A stretch of 64,000 nucleotides of DNA from Parastagonospora avenae f. sp. tritici 18332-5 (Eukaryota > Ascomycota > Dothideomycetes > Pleosporales > Phaeosphaeriaceae). The notes beneath the pieces were generated by a model. The model was not told the origin of the DNA. It was given only the letters and a program-made list of their open reading frames with translations, and made no database searches. The position numbers were made by a program, and so were the translations under genes. Every line of letters begins with the position of its first letter. Position 1 is the stretch's first letter. The stretch is taken from NCBI GenBank assembly GCA_022559985.1, contig JAFJTR010000093.1:52309-116308 (forward strand). The letters are read 5' to 3'. Positions 19,163 through 31,199 of the stretch are shown piece by piece.

Positions 19163-21351
19163 TCAGTGACTTCTCGACCATTCGCTGTACCAGTCCAGAC
19201 ATTCCGCATTAGCGACGCTAGCGGACGTCTTCACATTCAAGCCGCATAGGATTTGCTTGACTGCACCTTCGACCCTGTTTTGGTCAGCGAAACTCGTACA
19301 AGCTTTCTGCGTTGATCGACATACTTCTTTCCATTAGTAGTGACAGGAATCTCAGGGCACTCATCAATCACAGCCGGAACATGTCTCGGGCTAAGACCCT
19401 GCTTGATGGTTGATTTGATCTTGTTGACGATTTCAGTGGTCAGCTCTTGACCATCGTTCATCTTCAAGAAGAGCACCACAGTCTCGTCGCTGTCGGTCTC
19501 CCTCCGTCTGCCGATGCACAAAGCGTCTGCAACCTCCTTTGCAAAGTGTTCAAGAACAACGTTGTAGATCTCCGCAGATCCAAATCGCACACCTGCAGGC
19601 TTCAGGATGCCATCGCTGCGACCGAGCATCCACAGGCCGCCAGTCTCCTTGCTGAATCTGATAAAGTCACCGTGATGCCAGATCGCCTGCTTCTTCTCGT
19701 TTTTGAACCTGTCGAAGTAGGAATGCTGGTACTTGGTTTCTCCCTCAGCACCCCAGAACGCCACAGGTTGGCAGATGAATGGCTTCTTGCAGACGAGGTC
19801 ACCCGGCTCGCCAGTAGACGAAATATCAACACCAGTGTAGTCGTAGGCCGCAATGGCCATGCCAAGTCCAGGACCCTGAATCTCGCCTTCATATACCGGC
19901 AGCAAAGGGTTCGGTGCTCCAAAAAGGGAAATGATGTCAGTGCCTCCTGTGATGCTTCCTAGGTTGATCGTCGAAGGAAATGCGGAGTAAACGTATGAGA
20001 ACGTTGAGGGTGCAAGGGGTGAACCTGTCGAGTATATGGCTTCCAAAGTCTGTAGATCAAGGCCCGCAGCAGCCGGATCGACCGACTTCTGCTCTAGCAC
20101 GGAAAGGTACTTGGCAGAGGTGCCGAAGTGTGTGATTCCACACTCGTTGATTACGCGGTGCATCGCAAGTTCATCAGGCACGGAAGTACTAGAATCGTTT
20201 GGATCTAAATAGCGAAACGGCGAGCCATCATACAAGACAAGCGTCGCGCCGGATGCCAGTCCCGAGACGAGCCAGTGCCACATCATCCAGGTACATGTCG
20301 TGAAGTAGAAGAGACGCGACCGAGGAGTTATCGAACAGTGTATGATGTGTTCCTTCTTGTGTTGCAGAAGTGTACCGATTGCGCCATGGACTATGCACTT
20401 TGGCGCGCCAGTTGTGCCGCTCGAGTAGAGAATGTATACTGGATGATCGGCAGGCAGCCGCTTGAATGTCAGCTCTGGTGCAGTGGGTGGGGAAGTGAAC
20501 GTCTTGTAGTCGTACGCCCTGCCGTTTGGTACGTGTATCGACATGATATCATATTCAACAGAAGCCACTGTGGAGAAGATTACGACCGCTTGGAGAGACG
20601 GTAGATCACGGGCGATCTCGTCGACCTTTGGAAGAACGGGATGACTTCTACCATTGTAGAAAGCTGCATTGTCCGCAAAGAGCAAGGTGGGCTCAATTTG
20701 GCGCAATCTCTCCAACACGGCATGAACGCCAGTATCAGGACTGACTGCTGTCCAAACACAGCCTAACGATGTTGCTGCGAGCATAGCGACCAGGGCATAT
20801 GTGTGGTTGGCCACATAGCCTGCAACTCGATCGCCCTCTTCTAGGCCAAGAGCAATCATGCCCGCCTGACAAAGCCTAACTCTTTCCCGGAGCTCTTCCC
20901 ATGTCACTGTCTCGCGCGTGGTTTCGGTCACGGCAATGATGGCGGGAGCCAGGGGGTCGACGTCTTGGGTGGGGAACAAGAGGTTCTCGGCAAAGTTCAG
21001 GCGCGCATTCTTGAAGAAGGCAGGTCGAGGAAACATGCAAGCGTCAGGGTCCACTGCCTGTTGTCATCAATATCTCGATATCTCCACGGATCCGCCATGA
21101 CTGACTTGTGACGCGTCTCCCTCGGCCCTTACACCGACAAACTTCCACACACTCTGCCAGAATGCGTCGATATTGGCTATGCTCCATTTATGTAGCTCCT
21201 GGTAGGAAGCAAGCTGTATATTTTGGGATTGGTTTACTTCTTGCAAATATTTGTGCATGGGGGTGGACTTCGGATCGGAGTGCTTCCAGAGAAGCTTTGA
21301 GCCCGTGTGCGCGCCATTGGCCTCAGCAGAACCATCGGATGTATGTTCCAT
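19163..21351 (-). CDS. Acetoacetyl-CoA synthetase
   Basis: Exons complement(19163..19274, 19325..21057, 21106..21351), introns 48 and 50 nt, 696 residues, full length for the family. It would activate acetoacetate to acetoacetyl-CoA with ATP in the cytosol. The N-terminus has LLWKHSDPKSTPMHKYL and FARPAFF-like ARLNFAENLL; the AMP-binding P-loop is YILYSSGTTGAPK near residue 290; IWHHGDF and GRSDGILKPAGVRFGSAEIY form the adenylation core. The small third exon restores the typical end NGKKVEGAVKQIL...TSASVAN. If that last intron is retained the frame still stays open to 19237 but gives an unrelated tail, so the spliced form is preferred. Confidence 0.93.
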
Positions 21352-24300
21352 ATCTTCTGCGAGAACTTATCAAAGTTCCGGTCTATGTGAAGAAAGTTTG
21401 ACGTTATTGTGGTAGTGTTGGACGGCTATTCGAGGCTCGGAAGTTTTCACAACGATTTCGCGTGCCTCGGTTCCGCGACCCCCACGTTGCGCTAACGTTA
21501 ACCCCACGGTTTTTGTTGGTGCAAAAGGCTCCCCGGACAGCATCGCATCAACTTCATCCACATCGGCATCACAAAGCTTCTATCAAAATCTGCTAGCCAG
21601 CCACCTATTATTACAGTTCATGATTTTGTGTGCATGGCTCCTTTATCTTCGACTTCGAGCTACGAAGCTGAGTCCCGGGTTGACTTACAAGATGAGAAAC
21701 AGCAGCCACCGGAGAGACCGCGATTTTCTGATGAGTGATTACCCCAATCCCAAGCATGCAACTCATCAAATGGCCAACTCATGAGTCACTGAAGGCCATA
21801 GCCTTCTGCGAATGCTCGAAATGAGCACAATCCCCAGCCACTTTTACTCAGTCGTCCGAAGCAACCCTGCCTGAGGCGGGACTCAAGTCATTTTGCACGG
21901 TTGCTGCTGATCGACAGTGACACATTGATTAGAGAAGAGGCAACAACTAGGCAACGGTACGACCAAACGCCATTCTAGGGATCTCTAAGCCCCAGCTACG
22001 GGCGAGCCGAGTTCCAAAGCAGGGCTCAGGCAGTATGCTGTTGATTTGAGACACTAAGCGGCGTTTCCTTCACTTCTATGATGCGATTGATGAGCGCTAG
22101 TAGATCTACATCAGCAATTCAGTGCAGTCGCCCTCACTCATCCAGCCGCAGGATGAGAGCAGGGATCAATCCGCCCCTGCATCAACGACCACGTGGCAGC
22201 ACGGGCAATATTTGCGTCATGAGTAGGCTCCACTTGCTACGAAGCGCTGCGGACAAGATCAACCTTGTACTCTACTTCGTAGGATGATTTCTTCCATGCT
22301 TTACATACTTCCAGGAAGCTTGGATAGCACGGACGACTCCCCGGCGGCGCTCGCTCAGCTAGAATGCGTTCACACACCACCTTTACGGGCTAGTTCCAGG
22401 CACGTTCGATGCAGGGACCCGTTTACGGACAACAACCCGGTCGAGCGTTGCGCGTGACTTCGGTCTGAAAGCCACCAACATTCTTCCCTACTGCGCTTCT
22501 ATCAGATGAAGGACGCTTGGGCGGCATGCCACTACCTACGGCATCAAGTCAAGATCATCGAAGACAAGGCTGACAATGGTCTGAGCGTGCAGCCAGAGAC
22601 CGAGACTAGCGGAGCGGTTGTAAGAACTAGCTCCTCTCATTTATCTTTTTCGTAAAGAGAAGCTGCGCACGTCCTCACACTGCCATCAAAAGCCACTTCA
22701 CGGTCCCTGCACTAAGCCGTGCGTATACGGCGGTCTGCTACGGAATGCGGTCACCAATCGCATGGCGCTGCCTCAGAACTTCCCAAGGTAAGTATACGCT
22801 TGATAGAGATAGACCTTAGCTCGCCGCTGCGCACCATGAGGGCATTGCGCATATGCACAAAAAAGGGATAACGCCTTGATCAAGACACTAACGCTTCGTT
22901 TAGACAAATTGAATCAGCTCCAGCATGTCCGAGATCTGGTCCTTACGTATTCGAGTTATAACCTCGATCGCGTAACCTCCCCAGCCTGACGGTGGGCTCT
23001 TTGATCTTCATACCCCACTTGCAAGGCTGCGCCATTACCAAGGCCGCTAGCACGGTAATCGCGATACGTCAGCACGATCTTGAAGGCTGTCTTAGAAACT
23101 GCAAGCACGAGGCTGCAATGTTTTGGTGTCCAAAACAGCGGTGTAGCTTGTCAGCAATGTAAGCGCTGGCCACGAGGTCACCCAAGGTTGAATGTGTATC
23201 GCTCGGCATCCGGAACCAATACTTCTTTGGTCTTCTACACCACCAGGACCAAACTTTCGGGGTCGAAACAGGGGATTCAAGAAATTTGCAGACCCGTCGG
23301 GGAATCCCTGCCTGCTTCATCCACACACCACACGCACAACTCCTTCACCGACTTTGTCACTGCTTCTGTTCCGTCAAGTTGGGCCAACGCAAGCCATAGC
23401 TGGAAACAGTGCATACTTGCATCAACAAGGTGGAATCTCAACCAAACCAAGCATGCTGAGCGATACCGACCAAAGGGATCTGACAGGAGCGCTAACATGA
23501 AGGACTTCCAGCAATGGTGAATCGTGCCAAATGACAGCTCAGACACCATCACGATAGCCGCTGCTTCTTGAGGAAGCAATGCGTAATCAATCATATAACC
23601 CCCGTCTCGGGTGGATCGCTCTCGGTTCGCTTTATGTATGCGCAAAGACGCACTCCGTACTAATTGAGCTTTTGAAAATAGCGCCGCCTTTGAGTTGAGC
23701 TTCAGCGAAGCGCTCCAGGATGCCGCGAAAGGTTTCGATCGGTAGTTCCCCACTACACCACCCCCATCTCCCGGCTACCTGAGGTTCGGACGCACGTTTC
23801 ATGCAGTCTACCTGCCAATCCTTCACTCAACGTTGCTGCATAAGTAATTACATACAGCAGTAGTCTTGTGGAATCGCCCGCACGTTTGACCGGTATGTCT
23901 AGTTGCTCGAGGTGGCCGTGCTCTTCACCGGTGTCCTGGTATGATCTAAAATGACGCACGCAGTGGCAGTCTCCAAGCGAGATGAGTCTCTTCGAGCTCG
24001 CTCCTTCACTTCAACATGCACGCTCCATCTCAGCTTTCGGCGATCAATATTGCTGGTAGCTGGGAATGCCGCAGTGTCGATCTCCCGGTCTCGAGATGGC
24101 TGAGCAATATTCACGGACAGTGTCGATGCGTTGGACAAGTCAATTTTTTACCTTGAGACTCCGTGATCCATATCCCGTGGAACTTGGTCACAGAGCCAGA
24201 GCGACGGCCACTTTACGGATATAGCCATTTTGTGGGACGTTACCGAACGAACGCTCTTCGGGTGCGGACATGTTGCACCGCAGACCCGCCCAGTCTGATG

Positions 24301-26817
24301 CGGGCTTCAGCCGGGGAAGCGGACCACATCCCTTTTCCTTCCATTCTGGGACTCCTTTGCATGACGTTCTACGGAACCCTGACCCTTCCTGAATCCGTCT
24401 TTCCAGTGCTAACAAGAGATACGCTACGCATGACCTGACGCCACAACTGCTTTTATCCGGTCGATCCTCTTGGTGTCCATGCTTCTGTGGCATCTGCACG
24501 AGTACTAGAGACTACCTTTCAATTTCAAAGCAGCCTTTCGGCCAAGTAGCCAACGCTTGACGATGGGCCACGGCACGATAACCAGGCCCGCACGTGGTAC
24601 TTCCGGCTCGTCAACCATCCATGAACCCATGCACGCTGATGTATTTCAAGACAGCCTTAACATCTCTATTGCGTTATCTCGGTAGTTACCGTCTGTACCG
24701 TCCGCACACCGACTCCCGCGCTGGTGTTATGATCACTTACCGGCTTCCATGCGAGACGCATCCGCCACGCATCTCAAGAGGATCATCGACACAAAGACCT
24801 ATCACAAACAGTCGCGCAATGTCCACGGTCATCTTGCGTCTTTCCGAACCCAGAGATGAGTGTCTCACTGCTTTTGATGCCCTAACGCGCGCCAGGTGGA
24901 CCTCGAAATTGAGTGCCCAGCTCCGCATCACTGACAGGCCTCAGCGAATCAGCTGGGTAGCGTCCAACTAAGGATCTCGTCCCACAATATGTGGGAGAAC
25001 CACAGTCCTGGGGTCTCGCCTGCATCCCCTGATTCCAGGTGCGACAATCGTCCCCACAAACTCCAAGCGACGTGAGGCCTATGGAGATTTGCCCTCGATT
25101 ACTGGCCTTGCAGAAGCCTTGCCGCTCACTAGACAAGATGAGCCCTAGCGATACCGAGACGCCTACATGCAGGCCTTGCGTGCATGCCCTTCTCCCTTTC
25201 TCACTTCGGCCCTTTCCTCGATGATCATAGTGCATTATAGCGACCAGTCAATTCGAACACGACTTAGAAAAGCATGCATGGTGCAACTGACTCGACATAT
25301 GTCAATTTCGAAATTATTGGGTATGGCTCCTGCGTAGAAAAATACCAGGTCGTTCTTCAAAACAGTGAATTGTGCTGAACTATAAATGCAGTTCGCCATG
25401 CTGTTTGAACTCAACATCTCATTCCTTCCAAATCCAAATTTTGTTTACCCCAACATGAGTGCCTCGAACCAGCCTTCTGGCCCGAACAGTCTGCGTGTAG
25501 AGCAGTCTGACTCTGCCGAGCAATGCGGCTCTGCGCCGTGTCCGACCGCTCCTCACCCCGTTCAGCCCTCCGGCTCGGGTACCCCCAGCCTACTGCAGTC
25601 AGGGCACCAACTCGCCCGCTGGCCGAAATCTCAGAATCAGTACATAGACCTACATTCCGTCGGCAGCTGGGCTTCAGGTGCTGATAGCATAGATCGTTCA
25701 AAGGAATTGGAAATGTGTATGGTATCGCGCTACATTTATAGATTTTCTGGTTAACACATGGTAGGATCATAGCCAGTCACAGAACGTCTTTTCAGAATGT
25801 GGAACAGTTCAAGGCGAGCCGCGCTTACTTGTTGCGCAGGCTATTCGATCGGCTGTGCTGCTGAAAGTCGAGAGTGCGCGAAAACATCAAGCTGTTGTAT
25901 ATCAACTCGTGCAAGGGCGCTTATGGGGATTATGACAGATAGTGCATTATCCTCAACCTGTATTTCCTCTCAATTACTTGTAATCATTTCCCCTAAAAGA
26001 GCATTGCTAGGCCGTATGACTTTGCAGCAAAACAACCATTTCTGCTCGCGTCTCCATAGCACACCAGGATCCACGAGTGATGCGGCAAGCACCAGCCAAA
26101 CATATTGCACGAAATGGATGCATCATCGAGTTTCAGTAGATACTGCTGCCTGGCGCCCATTTGATGTGGATGCACGAGACTGGTCTTCGCGAGGCTGAGC
26201 CAGCCCCATGCAGCCTTGCGGCGTGGCTTCTCCTCGTCCTCCATCACTTCCCGGCTGCATGACAATCTGCCCCTTTCTTCTCCGACAATACCACAATTGT
26301 TCAAAAGCTGCAGGGTGCAGACCCTCGATCCTAAATATCGCATCACAAACCAGGGTTGGGTGAATCGCGTTCACTGTTTCAGCACTTTGTTCTACACGAC
26401 GCGCCCGTTACCCTATATTCGCGACCACACATCAGTGCGTCGACCTATCAGGGTATACCATCGATCATCAGCGATTCTGTGTTTCTATCGCGATGATAGC
26501 GCCCAGTACGCCATACTATTGCAGAATTACTACTCATTCATAGGCTTTATAGCTTGCATGAACTGCCTGCTTATTGCCGGGGAGAACTTGACTTATTTAA
26601 GATACAATGGAGGCTCCACCGTGCGATACTGTAGCCGGAATTTATACGCGGGACAGATAAGTTTCGATTGTGGTAAGATTGCTAACGTGTGTCACTCTAC
26701 ACTGACGGTCTGCAGTGAAGCGTGTTGATTGCACAATCGTCCCTGATCCCGTGTCTTTTGCCCCTCGAACGGCCACAAATACCAGAACGCTATCCCACTG
26801 CCGCTCCTGGCCTCCAA
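21352..26817. other. Gene-empty region of about 5.4 kb
   Basis: No ORF here shows a recognisable domain, signal peptide or plausible exon chain; the longest (23277-23753, minus, 158 codons) has no family features. Base composition is near 50% GC, so it is not an AT-rich RIP relic. I saw no clear terminal repeats, transposase motifs or tandem repeats. It may be a heavily decayed element or long regulatory spacer. Confidence 0.5.
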
Positions 26818-27705
26818 TCACCCAAGATGGCCACCCTGCTTCAGCCACTCCTCGCACATGTTTGTCCACTTGCTTACGGGCATCCCTACCGTGTCCAATG
26901 CAAAACCATGCGGCGCATCTGCAAACACATGCAGCTCCACTGAGGCACCCGTCTTCGTAATCCCCTCCGCAAGCCGATACGCGTTCACGACCGGGACCAC
27001 CAGGTCATTTCCCGAATACACAATAAACGTAGGCGGCGCCGGTGATCTCAGTTGCACATCAGGCTGTACAATATCGTATAGTTGTTGCTTCTCAGGCGGC
27101 TCCAGGGGCTTCTTATCGGCAATGATCTGGCGTCCTTTGGCATTCGTTGAGATTGGTCCGTAGCCGATGATTGCGAAGTCGAGCTTGGGCAAAGACAAGT
27201 CTGAGTTCTCTTCGCTAGAAGCGCGTCGCTCTGTCCATATCGACGGATACTCGCAGGGAAGTGAAGCTGCGAGGTGACCACCTGAGCTTAAACCGCAAAT
27301 TCCCACGCCTTCGCTGCCAAGACCCGAGTCTTTGATCATACGAAGAGCGCGACGAGCGTCATCCAGTGGTGCTTGTGCTCCTGTCCACTGATTTGGAAAG
27401 CGATGAATCAGTACGAAGGCATGGTAGCCGAGGGATCTGAGCCATTGCGCAACTTGGTAGCCTTCTCTTCCCGCCATCAACTCTACATACCCTCCACCTC
27501 CCAAGATTAGGATTGCTTTATTGAGCTTCCTCTGGGAATTTGTAGCATCATATCTGAGCAACCACGGACGACTGACGCTGGAGACAACGGCTTGGGCGAC
27601 GTCGTCGTCATTCTTGGGTGTAGTGAGGTTGAAAGCATCATCGATGGGGCCATCGTCCCACAGAGGAAAGACCGCTTCGGTTCCAAGACACTTGTCGATA
27701 GCCAT
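26818..27705 (-). CDS. Alpha/beta hydrolase, esterase/lipase type
   Basis: Single exon, 295 residues from the ATG at 27705 (MAIDKCLGTEAVF; the frame runs upstream only from a GTG). Landmarks: oxyanion segment ILGGGGYVELM where HGGG-type enzymes have HGGG, nucleophile elbow GLSSGGH, acid region YSGNDLVVP, and catalytic-His PHGFAL. Order and spacing fit the COG0657/BD-FAE-like esterases. No signal peptide, so probably cytosolic. Substrate unknown. It stands alone beside the gene-empty region. Confidence 0.85.
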   Translation of the reverse strand: MAIDKCLGTEAVFPLWDDGPIDDAFNLTTPKNDDDVAQAVVSSVSRPWLLRYDATNSQRKLNKAILILGGGGYVELMAGREGYQVAQWLRSLGYHAFVLIHRFPNQWTGAQAPLDDARRALRMIKDSGLGSEGVGICGLSSGGHLAASLPCEYPSIWTERRASSEENSDLSLPKLDFAIIGYGPISTNAKGRQIIADKKPLEPPEKQQLYDIVQPDVQLRSPAPPTFIVYSGNDLVVPVVNAYRLAEGITKTGASVELHVFADAPHGFALDTVGMPVSKWTNMCEEWLKQGGHLG

Positions 27706-28559
27706 ATGTTGATAACAGCTTTGAGAGAATAGCACCCAGGTGGGAAGGCGTGTTTTATAGGTGCGTCACTCTCGGGCTGTGTTCTCCCGAAGACCGACGA
27801 GATCTGGATGATGGAAGTTTTTCGGCTGGCCATGCATGTGAGGCGGTAGGTATGAGAGCCATGATTATGTTAACATCCTTCTCGAGAATTGTATGAAGAT
27901 GAATAGCCCCAGGCGTGGATGGCACTTGTCCTGCCCTGAATCGTGGTGCTTCGGCAGCATCTAAGCGGCGCCTTCCAACAGCGCGCATGGCCATCTTTGC
28001 CTTGCTCCTGAAGCGCTGCTGGATATGTCAAGGTGCGACAACTCTTCGCGTTCTCAGTAAGTGACTTCGGAGCAAACTATGCCTGACGATAACCCTCTAT
28101 TTGAACTGCCATACGCTTGGTAATGTACAGAGTTTCAAAGAAACCCCATCTTTCATTCAATATTAGGTATGCATCAAGGAAGCCATTCAAACTTGAAGTT
28201 GTGATGGATATGGCGTTGCAAGGCTTACAAGGTTGCCCTCGGAACCTCCCGAGTCATCACGTGCTCGCTTTAGCCGGACAAGCTTCGCCACGGCCGGATG
28301 CATGCACATCACTATTCATCCGAGAACCCTTTCCCATCTTGAATTACCCTCTCGAGCTATCGACACATGCAACAGAATTAATTAATCAGTGGAGCCATAC
28401 TACGACAAGCATGTTTCAGCCATGGGTCCCCATATTTCGGCATGATGAAACGTGGCTCCCGAGCGCACGCGAAACTTCTCTCGACGTCAAGTCTTAAGAA
28501 CACGTCTTCTCCGGATCCTTTCTTTGGTGCGCATCGCTCGACATCTTTAACAACTCTCA
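27706..28559. other. Divergent promoter region
   Basis: About 850 bases between the hydrolase (minus) and the SET gene (plus). Short frames on both strands lack any supporting feature. Confidence 0.5.
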
Positions 28560-30091
28560 ATGGCGAACAAGTGGACACGGCGAGGGCTGCTGCCCTTCGA
28601 CATCATCCTATCGGCCCTGCTTTTCTCATCATCAGCCACCGCCGAGTCATTCCCAATGGCAGTCAGCCCTGTCATACAAGACGGACTTGTGAACAGAGCA
28701 CCAACAATATGTCCAGTTGCACAAGATGGTTACACATACAACACCTTTCCCTGGACGCATGAGCCCATTTGCGTGGATGCAGTTATTTCCAATAGCGAAG
28801 GTCCCAGCTTGCAACAAACATTTTGCGCCTACACGAACGTGAACTACAACAATGGGCGCGGTGTCAGCTTTGTTGTAACACCAGAAACTGCTGCAAGTGT
28901 TACCTTCGATACCTATGGAATGGCGATCGGCGGCCTTGAAGGTCAAATCGGCGAAGAGATGGGAATGTGGGAGGTCAATGAGACGAAGAATATGGGCAAA
29001 GGCCTGTTTGCCAAGAAGGATATTGGCGCGATCTTTGCCGGTGAGAGCATCATCGTCAAGACTCCAGTTCTGTTTGTTGCGCTGCAATTGCTCGAGACAG
29101 ATTTCTCGGAGCAGAGTGAAATTGTCTGGAGTGGTGCAATGGTGCAACTACCTGCGCAGACCAAGCAGATGATCTCAAGTTTGGCGAAAAGCTGGGGCGG
29201 CCCGGAAGCTTTTGACATCACCAAGACCAACGCTATTGAAGTAAAATGGCCTTGGGTTGATGACATGCCAGTGCTATTGTCGCTCACACCTGAAGTCGCT
29301 GTAAGCTTTCACATGTATTGGTCATGAGCAATTATTAACGATACGCAGCGCATCAACCACGCATGCAGACCAAACGCCGTTTGGCGCTTCAATGACTACA
29401 CACTTGCTTTCGATCTCTTTGCCCTCAAAGAGATCAAACCAGGTGAGGAGATCACGATAAGCTGTAAGTTACTGTTCCCGCGAACCAACGGCCACCACTA
29501 AATCGAACAGATGGTTACGAGACGCGCGCGCACAGACGACGCATGAAATCTCTCGAGGCGAACCACAACTTCCAATGCCTGTGCTCGCTCTGTACCGCCA
29601 GCGAAGCCGAGATCGAAGCATCCAATGACCGCCTCTCCGAGATCAAGGCGTTGAAGTCCGTGCTGCCCAGCGACACAGCGGACTCCCCGCAGCTCCTCGG
29701 CTTACTTCCCAATCTCATCAAACTCTACGACGACGAGGATCTGCACACAGAAACGCCCATGTACGAAGAAATCCTCGCACTCACATTTTCTAGCTTTGGT
29801 ATTGCGCATCGCGCAAAGTACTGGGCTGGACGGGCGAAAAAGCATTGGGCGGTGATTTTGGGCAAGGAGAGCTGGGAAGCGAAGAGGTGTGGTGATCTGG
29901 AGGATGATGTTAAAATGCATGCGACATGGAAGTCGTGGAAGGGCGAGCCATATGAAGGCCATGAGGATACCGGACACGATCATGATCATGCGAGCGGTGA
30001 GAGTGGTCAGGTACATGGGGATGAGGAGGGAGAGGATTTAAGCGATTATGACCAGCGTCCTGAACAGGATCAGTTCCGCGGACATACTTGA
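28560..30091 (+). CDS. SET-domain protein with N-terminal signal-like sequence
   Basis: Exons 28560..29300, 29349..29463, 29511..30091 (introns 48 and 47 nt), 478 residues. The N-terminus has a basic start and hydrophobic run (FDIILSALLFSSSATAES) like a signal peptide. The split SET domain begins around NMGKGLFAKKDIGAIFAGE, has the core RINHACRPNAVWRF, then GEEITISCYGYE, and a CLCSLC post-SET Cys cluster. SET proteins methylate lysine with SAM, but this subgroup is little studied, and secretion would be unusual for a methyltransferase. The C-terminal tail is rich in His, Asp and Glu. Confidence 0.85.
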
Positions 30092-31199
30092 GCGGGAATG
30101 CGTTAGCTCGCGCAAAGTGATGCGGCCATTATACACGAGGTCGAGGGCTCCTTACATGCCCCTAGAGTTCCGCATACCCGGCGGTAGTCAGTAACGCGCT
30201 GTACATTTCTTCAAAATATTCGATCCCATATGGTTTTACCTATGTTATCAAGCATGGGAAAAGTCTTTTGCATCGTCACCATTATCACAGACAGCCTCGT
30301 ACGTCAGTGCCAACATGTCATTTTGGACTCACACATCAAAGCTCCAAGGGACATCACTGCTCTTTGTGAGAAAAAAAACGCAGATCATTTGTACCAATCC
30401 GAAGAGTGGCAGAGCAACGACTCATGCACCCGAAACTCAGAAACGAAGACGCGCTGAACCATCTTTGATCACGAGTAAACAGCGTGGCGAGGAACATGCC
30501 AAAGCTCGATTGGTGTTTTGGTTTCACTCACCTCGCGCAGTGCATTGTACTGTTGAAGGTCGTGAGACTGAGATGTTCATATACCTGGGCAAGCGTAGAG
30601 TTCAGCACAAACACATTCACACCAAATTAAGTAATTTTAGTACGAATCGACTCATGAGTCTTTCGCAAAGTCGAATGCTCGCCATGGGATGCTTCGCATG
30701 ACTTCTTAGGTAAGTTTTTTTGACTCGCCACCTCCAGAAAAGCATGGTATTCTCTTCGGAAAGTTTTGAGAACGCGGCATACTCATATCATAGCTCTTTC
30801 TGCAATTTGGCGTCGCCAGCATGACTTAGGACGATAGGAGAAACGGGACTTCCATCAAATTGTTATGTGTACCTTTTGATTCAAACACAGCCATATATCA
30901 GGCAACCTGGGGTTTTGATTAAAGCATGTTGAAAAGCATTATGCAGAAGTAAGAGCTGTAAGACGGAGAAATATGTCTTTTATACCTCACTCCAATCAGC
31001 CCAGACCATATGAGCGGCATATCTGAAGTTTGACTCAACATGACGAGACGAAAGGGGACTTGTTGTCAATTCCAACCTTTCAGATAGTGCTGGCCATATC
31101 CTCTGATTCGCTGACTTTTCAGCCATCCCTCTGCAACAATCCGATTTTCGACCCAGACGCAAACATACGCGGTGTGTATACTGCTTTTTAGAGAAGCAG
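30092..31199. other. Intergenic, AT-leaning
   Basis: 3' flank of the SET gene and spacer. No supported gene; scattered short frames only. It grades into the diverged repeat region. Confidence 0.4.

Noticed and set aside
23277..23753. 158-codon minus-strand ORF in the gene-empty region
   Set aside because: No recognisable domain, no adjoining exon logic, and overlapping ORFs of similar size on the other strand.
27755..27994. Upstream 79-codon minus-strand ORF as a first exon of the hydrolase
   Set aside because: The hydrolase already starts with a plausible ATG and N-terminus, and no suitable donor/acceptor pair joins the two.
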